Source: UBA4744 sp963718995 (GTDB taxonomy: Bacteria; Actinomycetota; Acidimicrobiia; Spongiisociales; UBA4744). From it: a DNA stretch of 13,694 nt. Shown here in pieces: positions 1 to 7,005 of the stretch. The position numbers and the translations under genes are program-made. Positions within the stretch are counted from its first letter, which is position 1. Every line of letters begins with the position of its first letter. The stretch covers positions 1 through 13,694 of the forward strand of contig CAVRAP010000003.1 of NCBI GenBank assembly GCA_963718995.1, read 5' to 3'. The notes under the pieces were generated by a model. That model was not told the DNA's origin, ran no database searches, and worked only from the letters and a program-made list of their open reading frames with translations.

Positions 1-2
1 AA

Positions 3-907
3 CGGCGCGAGGCGCTCGACACGCTGCTCCCTCTGCAGCGCGAGGACTTCGCCGGATTGTTCCGGGCTATGGACGGGTATCCGGTGATCATTCGCCTCAT
101 CGATCCGCCGCTGCATGAGTTCCTTCCCGCATTTGAGGATCTGACCGCTGAGCTGGCCGATCTGCGGATCAAGGCCGCGGCCGGCGAGGACGTTGCCGGC
201 AGAGTTGAGCCGAGACCGAGGTCATGCTGGGGCGGGTTGAAGCTCTTCGTGAAGCCAACCCGATGTTGGGCACCCGCGGGGTGCGCCTCGGGATCATGAT
301 GCCGGATCTGACCAAGATGCAGGTCCGGGCCATCATCGAGGCCGCCTGCATCGTCACCAAGGAGGGTGTCGATGTGCACCCCGAGGTGATGATCCCGCTC
401 ACCAGCCATGTCAACGAGCTCAAGCGGCAGCAGACGGTGCTCGAGGCGGAAGCCAAGGTGGTGATGGAGGAGCAGGGGACCGAAGTCGACTACAAGTTCG
501 GCACCATGATCGAGATCCCCCGGGCGGCCCTGACGGCCGGCGAGATCGCCGAATACGCCCAGTTCTTCTCGTTCGGGACCAACGACCTGACCCAGACCAC
601 GTTCGGTATCAGCCGCGACGATGCGGAATCTGGGTTCCTCATCGACTATCTCAGCGAGGGGATCCTGGCCGAGAATCCGTTTGCTTCGATCGACGAGCCG
701 GGTGTCGGAAGACTCATGCAGATGGCTGTGGAAGAGGGTCGGGCCGCCCGCCCGGGCCTCGAGGTTGGCATCTGCGGTGAGCACGGAGGGGATCCGAAGT
801 CGATCGACCTCTGTCATCGGCTGGGACTCAACTACGTGAGCTGCTCACCCTTCCGGGTGCCGATCGCCAGATTGGCCGCAGCCCAGTCGGCCATCAACCA
901 CAAGTAA
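3..907 (+). CDS. ppdK: Pyruvate phosphate dikinase, C-terminal part, 5'-truncated by the window and frameshifted near 209
   Basis: PPDK interconverts ATP, phosphate and pyruvate with AMP, PPi and PEP in the cytoplasm. The window starts inside the C-terminal PEP/pyruvate-binding domain. Frame 3 reads QREDFAGLFRAMDG and RLIDPPLHEFLPAF up to about base 209. The family sequence then continues in frame 2 as ANPMLGTRGVRLGI, MIEIPRAALTAGEIA, FFSFGTNDLTQTTFG and the active-site segment GICGEHGGDPKSID...VSCSPFRVPIARLAAAQ, which includes the catalytic Cys region. It stops at TAA 905-907. Restoring one G in the GAG/CCGAG run at 207-212 would join both parts as AGRVEAETEVMLGRVEAL, so a single base is missing. 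This is either a genuine pseudogene or a sequencing/assembly error. The family identity is very clear. The true start lies upstream of the window, and both active-site halves downstream of the shift look intact. Confidence 0.9.
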
Positions 908-914
908 TACCGTT

Positions 915-957
915 CTTGCGTGAGTTTCCTGCCCTATGCGCAGGTTTCTCACGCAAG
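915..957. terminator. Hairpin between convergent genes, probable bidirectional terminator
   Basis: There is a perfect 10-bp inverted repeat, CTTGCGTGAG (915-924) and CTCACGCAAG (948-957). Inside it is a second 5-bp pair, CCTGC (928-932) with GCAGG (940-944), separated from the outer arms by TTT on both sides and closed by a 7-nt loop. It starts 8 nt after the PPDK stop and lies 10 nt beyond the stop of the convergent YwiC-like gene, the usual place for a shared terminator. There is no clear U-tract on either side, so it could also be a dispersed palindromic repeat. Confidence 0.6.
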
Positions 958-966
958 TTCAGGGAT

Positions 967-1758
967 TTACCAACCGGTCGACACGCCGATCGCCGTGAGG
1001 GCTACCACCATCAACCCGAAGACCATTTGGGTCCAGCCGACCGTCTTGGCCGGGACCGGTGGTCTGGCCAGGCCGTAGAAGGCACCCAGAGCGAGTATCA
1101 AGATGGCCAGGGCTGAAAGCAACGGAACGATGGCCAGGGCGGCCGCCAGACTGACGATGAGCACCGCTGCCACCTGAGCGGCGTAGACGCCCGACCGATC
1201 GTGCGGCTGCTGCTTGGCTCTCCGCACCTGGGCGCGGGCGAAGATGATCGCGGCAAACGAGCGAGCGGCCAGCACCAGCCAGAGGCCAAAGGCTGCAGCC
1301 CAGTCCCAATCTGCCGCCATGGCGATCGCGGCGGCGGCCGAACCCATGGCGATGCCTCCGGTCAGCTCGGGTAGCAGTGCGCGGTTGCGGCTCTGGGCGT
1401 CGGCTCGCAGGGAGATGGTCGCCAACGGCACGGCGGCCGCGAGCGGCCACCAGAACGGCCCGTCCGCCGTCGCCAAAGCCAGGACGAGCCCCGCCAGTGC
1501 CAGACCGCCGTATCCCAGCGCGAACCAGAGTGCCACGCGAGTGCGGGGCACTCGTCGCTTGCGAACCAGATCGGTCGTGACGAGCTTGACCGGACGCCGG
1601 GCCAGGAATGCGGAGGCGGTGGCCAGCGCCAGTCCGAATCCCGCGCACGTTGGAGCAACCAGGAGTCCCAACAAGATGGGTTCCAGCGTGAATCCCCAAC
1701 CTCCATGCTCGGTTGGGAGCGCAATCGATCGCAGCCGCACCGGGGTCGGCGTCGTCAT
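967..1758 (-). CDS. YwiC-like integral membrane protein
   Basis: This is a 263-aa, very hydrophobic protein with about seven or more predicted membrane segments made largely of Ala, Leu, Val and Gly. The N-terminal LPTEHGGWGFTLEPILLGLL (about residues 14-33) matches the PxEHGxWG...EP signature of the YwiC-like family. The family's biochemical role is not established; in some bacteria members sit near respiratory or nitrate genes. The ATG at 1758 is chosen because it overlaps the stop of the upstream glycosylase gene as ATGA (1758-1755), a typical translational-coupling arrangement. The gene is therefore the last of a minus-strand set cupin, tag, ywiC-like. It ends at TAA 969-967, just before the shared hairpin. 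The family call is fairly sure; the function is unknown. Confidence 0.8.
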   Translation of the reverse strand: MTTPTPVRLRSIALPTEHGGWGFTLEPILLGLLVAPTCAGFGLALATASAFLARRPVKLVTTDLVRKRRVPRTRVALWFALGYGGLALAGLVLALATADGPFWWPLAAAVPLATISLRADAQSRNRALLPELTGGIAMGSAAAAIAMAADWDWAAAFGLWLVLAARSFAAIIFARAQVRRAKQQPHDRSGVYAAQVAAVLIVSLAAALAIVPLLSALAILILALGAFYGLARPPVPAKTVGWTQMVFGLMVVALTAIGVSTGW

Positions 1759-2363
1759 GGTCGTTGCATCTTTTGCCGAGCCTCTTCGGCAAGCGGCCGA
1801 ACAGCGCAGCCGACGACGTGGTCGTTGACTAGTCCCATCGCTTGCATGAAGGCGTATACCGTGGTGGGACCAACGAACCGCCAACCCCGCCGCTTGAGAT
1901 CTTTGCTCATTGCGGTGGATTCTGGCGTGATCGATGGCAGGTCGGTGGGAGGTTCCGACCGGTCGGGTGCATGGCTCCAGGCGTACGAAGCGAACGACCC
2001 GTACTCGTCGGTCAACTCCAGCGTCCGTCGGGCGTTGTTGATCGTGGCTTCGATCTTGCCGCGGTGGCGAACGATTCCGGCATCGTTGAGTAGTCGGGCG
2101 ACATCCGCCTCTTCGAACCCGGCCACCCGGTGGATGTCGAATCCGGCAAAGGCCAACCGAAAGTTCTCGCGTTTGCGGAGGATGGTCAGCCAGGAGAGGC
2201 CGGCCTGAAATCCTTCCAGGCTCAGCTTCTCGAACAGGCGAACGTCGTCGGTAACGGGGAATCCCCACTCCCCGTCGTGATAGTCCGCGTAGAGGGGATC
2301 GGTGCCCGCCCACCAGCATCGAACAATGCCGTCGTCACCGTTCCGTACAACCTGGTCCGCCAT
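1755..2363 (-). CDS. tag: DNA-3-methyladenine glycosylase I
   Basis: Tag excises 3-methyladenine from alkylated DNA, the first step of base-excision repair. The 202-aa product is close to the usual length (about 190 aa) and follows the family throughout: CWWAGTDPLYADYHDGEWG, LEGFQAGLSWLTILRKRENF, LNDAGIVRHRGKIEATINNA, RGWRFVGPTTVYAFMQA and GLVNDHVVGC. The zinc-snap ligands known from E. coli Tag are present as C16, H29, H182 and C186. The catalytic-pocket Glu is E50 in SLEGFQAGLSW. An upstream extension of the open frame has no family similarity, so the ATG at 2363 is chosen; it places C16 close to the N-terminus as expected. The gene overlaps the YwiC-like gene by 4 bp and lies 67 bp downstream of the cupin gene on the same strand. 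Confidence 0.95.
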   Translation of the reverse strand: MADQVVRNGDDGIVRCWWAGTDPLYADYHDGEWGFPVTDDVRLFEKLSLEGFQAGLSWLTILRKRENFRLAFAGFDIHRVAGFEEADVARLLNDAGIVRHRGKIEATINNARRTLELTDEYGSFASYAWSHAPDRSEPPTDLPSITPESTAMSKDLKRRGWRFVGPTTVYAFMQAMGLVNDHVVGCAVRPLAEEARQKMQRP

Positions 2364-2430
2364 AGACCTAGATGCTACGACGACAAGATCAGGGCCGGAA
2401 CCGACGAGCCGTCGGGTACGTTGTGGCCAT

Positions 2431-2925
2431 TTATGCCACCGGCGCCTCAACCGGGTGAGATTGGGCGAGGGGTGGGCCGACAACCTCCATCCAATTGTTC
2501 GCAGCGATCTCCCGGTAGACATCAGGATCCACCGGTCCGGCTGGTATTTGGGCGTGCTGCTCGAAAAACCGCTCCATCCCGGCCGGTGTGAACATCACGA
2601 GGATCGTGGACGGTTCGGTTCCGAGGTTCTGAAAGCAATGCGCGGTTCCGCGGTGGACGAAGACAAATGAACCCTTTGGTGCATCAAAAAGCTGGCCATC
2701 GGCCAGGAATCGAAAATGGCCCTCGAGGATGAACCACATCTCGTCTTCGCGAGCGTGTATGTGCTGGGAAGGTCCGTCCTGTGGCCCTATGGTGACCTCC
2801 AGGAACGCGAAGGTTCCGCCTGTGTTCACGGTACCGGCCTTGATGGTTGCCGGTCCTCCGGCCGGTCCCCTGACGGTTTTGCCGCCGTCTCTTGCCACCA
2901 CAAAAGCGCCTGTCTCTTGAGCCAC
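2431..2925 (-). CDS. Single-domain cupin protein (quercetinase-like fold)
   Basis: With a GTG start at 2925 the product is 164 aa. It has both cupin motifs. Motif 1 is HIHAREDEMWFILEG (H55, H57, E61) and motif 2 is FDAPKGSFVFVHRGTAHCFQN (H96). These are the usual 3-His/1-Glu metal ligands, so a metal-binding beta-barrel is likely. The reaction cannot be read from sequence; small cupins of this type include dioxygenases, isomerases and sensor-like proteins. The stop is TAA at 2433-2431. The open frame runs further upstream without cupin similarity. GTG 2925 is preferred because it starts just before the conserved region and has a purine-rich AGAAGTGGGG about 5 nt upstream, but the start is not certain. 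It is first in the minus-strand set with tag and the YwiC-like gene, and diverges from the DUF819 gene. Confidence 0.8.
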   Translation of the reverse strand: MAQETGAFVVARDGGKTVRGPAGGPATIKAGTVNTGGTFAFLEVTIGPQDGPSQHIHAREDEMWFILEGHFRFLADGQLFDAPKGSFVFVHRGTAHCFQNLGTEPSTILVMFTPAGMERFFEQHAQIPAGPVDPDVYREIAANNWMEVVGPPLAQSHPVEAPVA

Positions 2926-2945
2926 GGCAACCCCACTTCTGCGAC

Positions 2946-2960
2946 TCGCGACCCTCGCGA
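2946..2960. promoter_or_regulatory. Inverted repeat in the cupin/DUF819 divergent spacer, possible operator
   Basis: TCGCGA (2946-2951), CCC, TCGCGA (2955-2960) is a perfect inverted repeat of a self-complementary hexamer. It lies 21 bp upstream of the cupin GTG in the divergent region. It could be a regulator site or a small hairpin in the cupin leader. No convincing -35/-10 pair was found around it on either strand. Confidence 0.3.
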
Positions 2961-3047
2961 TAGTGCTGCAGGAGTCTATGTTGACCGTGGGGGAAAGGCC
3001 GCCTCTCTTCGTCACGAATCTTGCCGGGCCACTAGCGTCTGTGCCAC

Positions 3048-3053
3048 GGAGGG
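3048..3053 (+). promoter_or_regulatory. Shine-Dalgarno that fixes the TTG start of the DUF819 gene
   Basis: GGAGGG lies 6 nt before TTG 3060-3062. No in-frame ATG or GTG lies nearby with comparable spacing, and the first membrane segment begins right after this TTG. The TTG is therefore taken as the initiation codon. Confidence 0.6.
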
Positions 3054-3059
3054 AGCGGG

Positions 3060-4193
3060 TTGGAAACCATCGTCCTGGCACTGGTGTTCGTGGGCTTTCC
3101 CGCCCTGGCGGTCTACGGCGCCAACCGCAACAAAGCCCTGGAGTGGCTGAGCCCGGTCGTCCTCTGCTACCTGTTCGGTATTTTCCTCGGCAACCTCCCC
3201 GGCTGGACCCCGGATACTGAGTTGGCCAACACGGTCACCGAAATCACCGTGTTGCTGGCCATTCCGCTGTTGCTGTTTTCGACCGACTTCCCCAAGTGGC
3301 TGCGGACGGCGCCCAGGGCGGTCTTGTCGTTCGGCCTGGCCACTCTGGCGGTCATGGTGGTTGCGGCGGGTACCACCGTGATCTTGAGCAGCCAGGATCC
3401 GGAGACCTGGAAGATGGCCGGAATGACAGTGGGGGTCTACACGGGTGGTACTCCCAACATGAGTGCGATCGGTCTCGCCCTCGAGGTGACCGACGAAAAG
3501 TTCGTGTTGGTCAACGGTGCCGATGTGGTGCTATCGGCGGTCTACCTGTTGTTTCTGATGACCATTGCTCAGCGGGTGCTGCTCAAGTTCCTGCCCGCCT
3601 TCCAACGGACCGGTACCGGGGACGAACCCCACACTTCGGGCATGGAGGCTGATCCGGTGCAGGCGCTGAAAACCCGTCCCAAGGATGTGGCCGCAGCGAT
3701 CGGCCTCTCGGTGCTGATCGCCGGCCTCACCATTGGGGTTGTGTCAATCTTCGACGGTTCGCTCCCCATCGCCCCTGTCATCCTCAGCGTCACAACGCTC
3801 GGCATTGCCCTGTCCTTTGTGCCCCGGATCCGCAGCCTGGCCGGCGCATACGAGACCGGACAGTACCTGCTGCTGATCTTCGCTGTCGCCATCGGAACTC
3901 TGGCCAACATCAGTGAAATGGCCGAAGCCTTCTCAACGGTATTCGTGTTCGTAGCCATCGTGCTGGGAGCGTCGATCTTGTTGCACTACCTGCTGGCCGC
4001 CATCTTCCGGATCGACGCCGATACGGTGCTGATCACCTCGACGGCCGCCGTGTTTGGCCCAGCCTTTGTCGGGCCTATTGCCGCCGTTCTGAAGAACCGC
4101 GAGATCGTTGTGTCGGGGCTAGCAACCGGAGTGGTCGGCTACGCCGTCGGCAACTATGCAGGGTTGGCCATCGCCTATCTCTTGCAGCCGTAA
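3060..4193 (+). CDS. DUF819 family integral membrane protein (YjcL-like), putative transporter
   Basis: The 377-aa product has about ten hydrophobic segments and no soluble domain apart from a charged cytoplasmic-type loop near residues 180-210. Family marks are VGVYTGGTPNMSAIGLALEV (about 124-143) in the first half and STAAVFGPAFVGPIAAVLKN followed by GVVGYAVGNYAGLAIA near the C-terminus. The two halves look like related repeats, as in carboxylate/cation-type secondary transporters. DUF819 members are widely described as putative transporters of unknown substrate, so no substrate is assigned. The start is the TTG at 3060 with GGAGGG 6 nt upstream. It is transcribed divergently from the cupin gene and followed by a 7-bp hairpin 92 nt beyond its stop, so it is probably monocistronic. 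Confidence 0.85.
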   Translation: METIVLALVFVGFPALAVYGANRNKALEWLSPVVLCYLFGIFLGNLPGWTPDTELANTVTEITVLLAIPLLLFSTDFPKWLRTAPRAVLSFGLATLAVMVVAAGTTVILSSQDPETWKMAGMTVGVYTGGTPNMSAIGLALEVTDEKFVLVNGADVVLSAVYLLFLMTIAQRVLLKFLPAFQRTGTGDEPHTSGMEADPVQALKTRPKDVAAAIGLSVLIAGLTIGVVSIFDGSLPIAPVILSVTTLGIALSFVPRIRSLAGAYETGQYLLLIFAVAIGTLANISEMAEAFSTVFVFVAIVLGASILLHYLLAAIFRIDADTVLITSTAAVFGPAFVGPIAAVLKNREIVVSGLATGVVGYAVGNYAGLAIAYLLQP

Positions 4194-4285
4194 CGACCGA
4201 AGATAGGCTCCAAATCCGAGCAGGAGTTTGCCAACGCCCGAGACTCGTCGTGAGTAGATTCTCGACAGAGGCGAAGGTGATCGGC

Positions 4286-4303
4286 TCGGTCTGCCGAGAC
4301 CGA
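4286..4303. terminator. Hairpin downstream of the DUF819 gene
   Basis: TCGGTCT (4286-4292), loop GCCG, AGACCGA (4297-4303) is a perfect 7-bp stem with a 4-nt loop. It has no U-tract after it. It lies between the DUF819 stop (4193) and the hydrolase start (4416), consistent with a U-less terminator or a leader hairpin. The rest of 4194-4415 shows nothing I can name. Confidence 0.4.
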
Positions 4304-4415
4304 TGAGATAGTTCCTTCAGCTGTGGCGGCTCCGTGCCTCGCGACCGCCTCATACGCGGGAGTAGGTCTTGCGGATATGCAGGGCGACTCCCCGCCCCAC
4401 CCGAAGGAACCGACC

Positions 4416-5339
4416 ATGAGCCGAGAACCATTGGCCGCATTGCTGCTCCTGGCGCTGGTAGGCACATCTTGCACATCCGTCCGCGCCGAGCCACCAGTGG
4501 CTGCGACCACGACCACCACTGCGACGGTCGCTCCCATCGAGCAGTTCGATGTCATCATCGGGGAGCGGTCGATATTTATGGAGTGTCGCGGCGAACCGAC
4601 TGACGCTCCGACGGTTGTTATTGATGCCTGGTCGTCGGGAGCGGTCGACGCCCTGATTCGAGCCGTCTCCGCATTCACCAGAGCTTGTACGTACGACCAT
4701 GCTGGGAGAGGGCAGAGTGATCCACCTCCGGAGCTGCCTCGCTCATCGGAAGCCTACGCAGCCGACCTCCATGCGCTCCTGGCAGGTTCCGGCGTAGGCG
4801 GACCCTACGTTTTCGTTCCCTGGTCGGCGAATGCATGGACCGCGATCCTCTACGCTGCAACGTACCCCGGAGAGATGGTTGGGATGGTGATGATCGACCC
4901 GCGGGGGCCATCGGTGAGCGACGGCCATCTCGCTGCTCTCCCTGATCCAGCTACCGACGAGCCCATATCGGTCACCGACACGCGTGATTTTCTCCTCGGT
5001 TTGGTGAGCGACCCTGGCGGCAACGATGACGAAAGGCTCGATTGGCACACCAGCGAGGCGCTCGCCAGCGCGGCGCTCGACGAGAACGGCCCTCTATTCG
5101 GGGACTTACCTCTCATAGTCCTCAGCGGTGGCGACACAAGAGACGAATGGCTTGGCGACCTTCCGGAAACCATCGCCGACCAGTTCTGGGAGATATGGCT
5201 GGCCGACCAACAGCGTCTTGCCGGCGAGTCGACCCGGGGAGAATGGCGGGTGGTTGCCGACAGTCGTCACACCATTCATCAGGATCAACCCGCCGCCGTC
5301 ATCGACGCGATTCGGGAGGTAGTGATCGCGGCCCGTTGA
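4416..5339 (+). CDS. Alpha/beta-hydrolase with lipoprotein-like N-terminus and atypical nucleophile elbow
   Basis: The 307-aa product begins with a short signal peptide (PLAALLLLALVGTSC, C19 as probable lipidation site), then a Thr-rich linker near residues 30-37. It is probably an exported, membrane-tethered enzyme. The body follows alpha/beta-hydrolases: FTRACTYDHAGRGQSDP (about 87-103), ADLHALLAGSGVGGPYVFV (about 116-134), YAATYPGEMVGMVMIDP, LPLIVLSGGDT and SRHTIHQDQPAAVIDAIREVV with catalytic-type H285. The nucleophile elbow is unusual: where relatives have G-H-S-x-G, this protein has P-W-S-A-N (135-139). S137 is kept but both glycines are replaced. An acidic partner may be D161 or D240. 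The ATG at 4416 is preceded by GAAGGAA and immediately precedes the signal peptide; upstream in-frame codons do not encode a sensible leader. The substrate is unknown. Confidence 0.8.
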   Translation: MSREPLAALLLLALVGTSCTSVRAEPPVAATTTTTATVAPIEQFDVIIGERSIFMECRGEPTDAPTVVIDAWSSGAVDALIRAVSAFTRACTYDHAGRGQSDPPPELPRSSEAYAADLHALLAGSGVGGPYVFVPWSANAWTAILYAATYPGEMVGMVMIDPRGPSVSDGHLAALPDPATDEPISVTDTRDFLLGLVSDPGGNDDERLDWHTSEALASAALDENGPLFGDLPLIVLSGGDTRDEWLGDLPETIADQFWEIWLADQQRLAGESTRGEWRVVADSRHTIHQDQPAAVIDAIREVVIAAR

Positions 5340-5417
5340 ACTGTGATGAGAGTTTGAGATACTTCGCCAGTTAAGCTGTCGCTGCCGGTTGCCCGGTCCC
5401 CTGATGGCCCGGCCTCC

Positions 5418-6752
5418 TCACACCTGGTAGAGGTTGTCCAGCATTTGCAGGACGATTTCGTCGACCATTCCCTGATCGGGGAGAGTGGTCATCATCCCGT
5501 ACATGGCGGCCTGACCGGCCTGCGATGCCTGGGGATTGGCCCGCACTTCCTCGACCGCGGCAGCTAGATCTTCGAGAAATCGATCCTCGAGACCTGCGTG
5601 CACGGGGGTGACCATCAGGTGTAGCGAGGCCGGCTTGATCTGGCGGTCCATGTGCCATCCACGCTGATCGAGAGCGTCGCCGACTGCGTAGACATCGATC
5701 TCGTCCGAGGTGAACGCGAAGATGCTCGCCGGTGGGTCTCCCAGGATACGAAGGCCGGGGATGCGGTCGATCCCTTCGAGCAGACGGCCGGCAGTTTCCA
5801 TGATGCCGGAGGCCTTGTCGAGGTACCCGTCCCGACCGATCCGCTTGAGGGCCGCCCAGGCCGCAGCGATCGGACCGCCGGGTCGCGTGCCGGCCATGCT
5901 CGGGGAGGCGTAGATCCCGCCCGGCCAACCGGTCGCGACATGGAACTGGAAGCGACGGAGCGCCGCGCCCCGGTAGAGGATCGTTGAGGCTCCCTTGGCG
6001 GCGAACCCGTACTTGTGGACATCGGCCGACATGCTCGTCACCCCGGGGACCCGAAAGTCGAACGGGGGAATGGGGTAGCCCAGTTGCTCGACCCAGGGGA
6101 GCAGGAAGCCGCCCAGGCAGGCATCGACGTGGAAACCCAGGTCCCGGCCGAGGGCGATAGCGCCGAGTTCCTCGATCGGGTCGATGATGCCGTGCGGGTA
6201 ATTGGGTGCCGAGCCGACCATCAGGATGGTGTTGGGGGTGATGGCGGTTCGGACCGCGCTGAGATCAACCCGGAGATCGTCGTCCAGCCGCACCAGGACC
6301 GGTTCAACGCCGAAATAGTGCCCCGCTTTGAGGAAGGCGGCGTGGGCGGTAACCGGCAGAACCATCTCGGGTCGTTTGATCTCCGGGTGAAGGTCCCGGG
6401 CCCGATCGCGATAGGTCTTGACCGCCATGAGGATGCTTTCCGATCCGCCGGAGGTCATGGTGCCGACGACCTCGCTGTCCCCGTTGAGCATCGTGGCCGT
6501 CATGCGGACGACCTCGGCTTCGAACCGGCGCAGGCTGGGAAAGGCGATCGGGTTGAGGGCGTTCTCGGAGAAGAACTTTCCGTGCGCTTCCTTGAGGAAT
6601 GCGGAATGCTCATCGCCTGCGTGGTAGACCAGGCTCCAGGTCTGGCCCGAGTGCCAATCAGCGTCTTCGCCGCGAAGATCGTTCATGTACCCGAGGACTT
6701 CCTCCGGACTCAGGCCTTGATCCGGGATTCGAGGTTCGTTGATTGCACCCAT
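5418..6752 (-). CDS. Sphingosine-1-phosphate lyase-like PLP-dependent decarboxylase-fold enzyme
   Basis: This is a fold-type I PLP enzyme of 444 aa. Family lyases split sphingosine 1-phosphate into a long-chain aldehyde and phosphoethanolamine. Key segments are GTMTSGGSESILMAVKTYRD (97-116), HAAFLKAGHYFGVEPVLV (137-154), PNYPHGIIDPIEELGAIA (183-200), HVDACLGGFLLP (208-219), VTSMSADVHKYGFAAKGAST (238-257) and GWPGGIYASPSMAGTRPGG (275-293). The PLP lysine is K247, with D210 as the likely pyridine-N partner. Similarity to the eukaryotic lyase as I remember it reaches the last residues (AMYGMMTT...MLDNLYQV), better than to general group II amino-acid decarboxylases. It lacks the N-terminal membrane anchor of the eukaryotic enzyme. 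The ATG at 6752 has AAGGAGGAG 8 nt upstream. It converges with the hydrolase gene and diverges from the molybdoenzyme gene. The true substrate in a bacterium that may lack sphingolipids is open. Confidence 0.85.
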   Translation of the reverse strand: MGAINEPRIPDQGLSPEEVLGYMNDLRGEDADWHSGQTWSLVYHAGDEHSAFLKEAHGKFFSENALNPIAFPSLRRFEAEVVRMTATMLNGDSEVVGTMTSGGSESILMAVKTYRDRARDLHPEIKRPEMVLPVTAHAAFLKAGHYFGVEPVLVRLDDDLRVDLSAVRTAITPNTILMVGSAPNYPHGIIDPIEELGAIALGRDLGFHVDACLGGFLLPWVEQLGYPIPPFDFRVPGVTSMSADVHKYGFAAKGASTILYRGAALRRFQFHVATGWPGGIYASPSMAGTRPGGPIAAAWAALKRIGRDGYLDKASGIMETAGRLLEGIDRIPGLRILGDPPASIFAFTSDEIDVYAVGDALDQRGWHMDRQIKPASLHLMVTPVHAGLEDRFLEDLAAAVEEVRANPQASQAGQAAMYGMMTTLPDQGMVDEIVLQMLDNLYQV

Positions 6753-6759
6753 GCCGCGA

Positions 6760-6773
6760 CTCCTCCTTGGAGG
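6760..6773 (-). promoter_or_regulatory. Strong Shine-Dalgarno of the lyase gene, next to its own complement
   Basis: Read on the minus strand, CCTCC AA GGAGG AG precedes ATG 6752 by 8 nt. The GGAGG is an excellent ribosome-binding site and fixes the start. The CCTCC directly upstream can pair with it as a 4-bp stem with a 4-nt loop, so local masking of the site is possible. Confidence 0.6.
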
Positions 6774-6952
6774 CGACTGTAGTTGCCGAACCACCTCGAG
6801 GGCATGCGGAGGTTCTGCGCTGGGACGATGTCGGCCGGTCTCTATCGGCCCGGGCGGCCACCGATCCAGGCCGGGTCCCATGCAACCGGCGCTCTTTCAG
6901 GCATCGAGAACGCCACGAATATGGTCCGGGGCCAATCCTTAACAACCTGGAA

Positions 6953-6962
6953 ACAACGTTGT
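6953..6962. promoter_or_regulatory. Perfect 10-bp palindrome upstream of the molybdoenzyme promoter
   Basis: ACAACGTTGT is a perfect palindrome 7 bp upstream of the proposed -35 hexamer of the plus-strand gene and inside the divergent spacer. It is a candidate regulator site. No known operator is recognised. Confidence 0.25.
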
Positions 6963-6969
6963 CCGGGTC

Positions 6970-6997
6970 GTGACAATCTTGTTCCAACCCGTACGCT
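6970..6997 (+). promoter_or_regulatory. Possible -35/-10 promoter of the molybdoenzyme gene, leaderless start
   Basis: GTGACA (6970-6975) and TACGCT (6992-6997) are spaced by 16 bp and resemble a housekeeping actinobacterial promoter. The expected transcription start, 6-9 nt later, falls on or next to ATG 7006. That would explain why no Shine-Dalgarno is visible. This is inferred from sequence only. Confidence 0.35.
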
Positions 6998-7005
6998 TCT
7001 ACACC

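Noticed and set aside
206..208. A second selenocysteine TGA in the PPDK region.
   Set aside because: Sequence upstream of this TGA in that frame is not PPDK; the similarity switches frame here, so it is a frameshift and not read-through.
959..2319. Large overlapping open frames on both strands across the YwiC-like and tag genes.
   Set aside because: They are shadow frames of GC-rich coding DNA; only the two called frames show family motifs.
2364..2522. Longer start for the tag gene.
   Set aside because: It would overlap the upstream cupin gene and adds an Arg-rich leader that the family lacks; ATG 2363 fits known Tag proteins.
6753..6881. Longer start for the S1P lyase-like gene.
   Set aside because: The strong AAGGAGGAG at 6768-6760 with 8-nt spacing points to ATG 6752, and the extension has no similarity.
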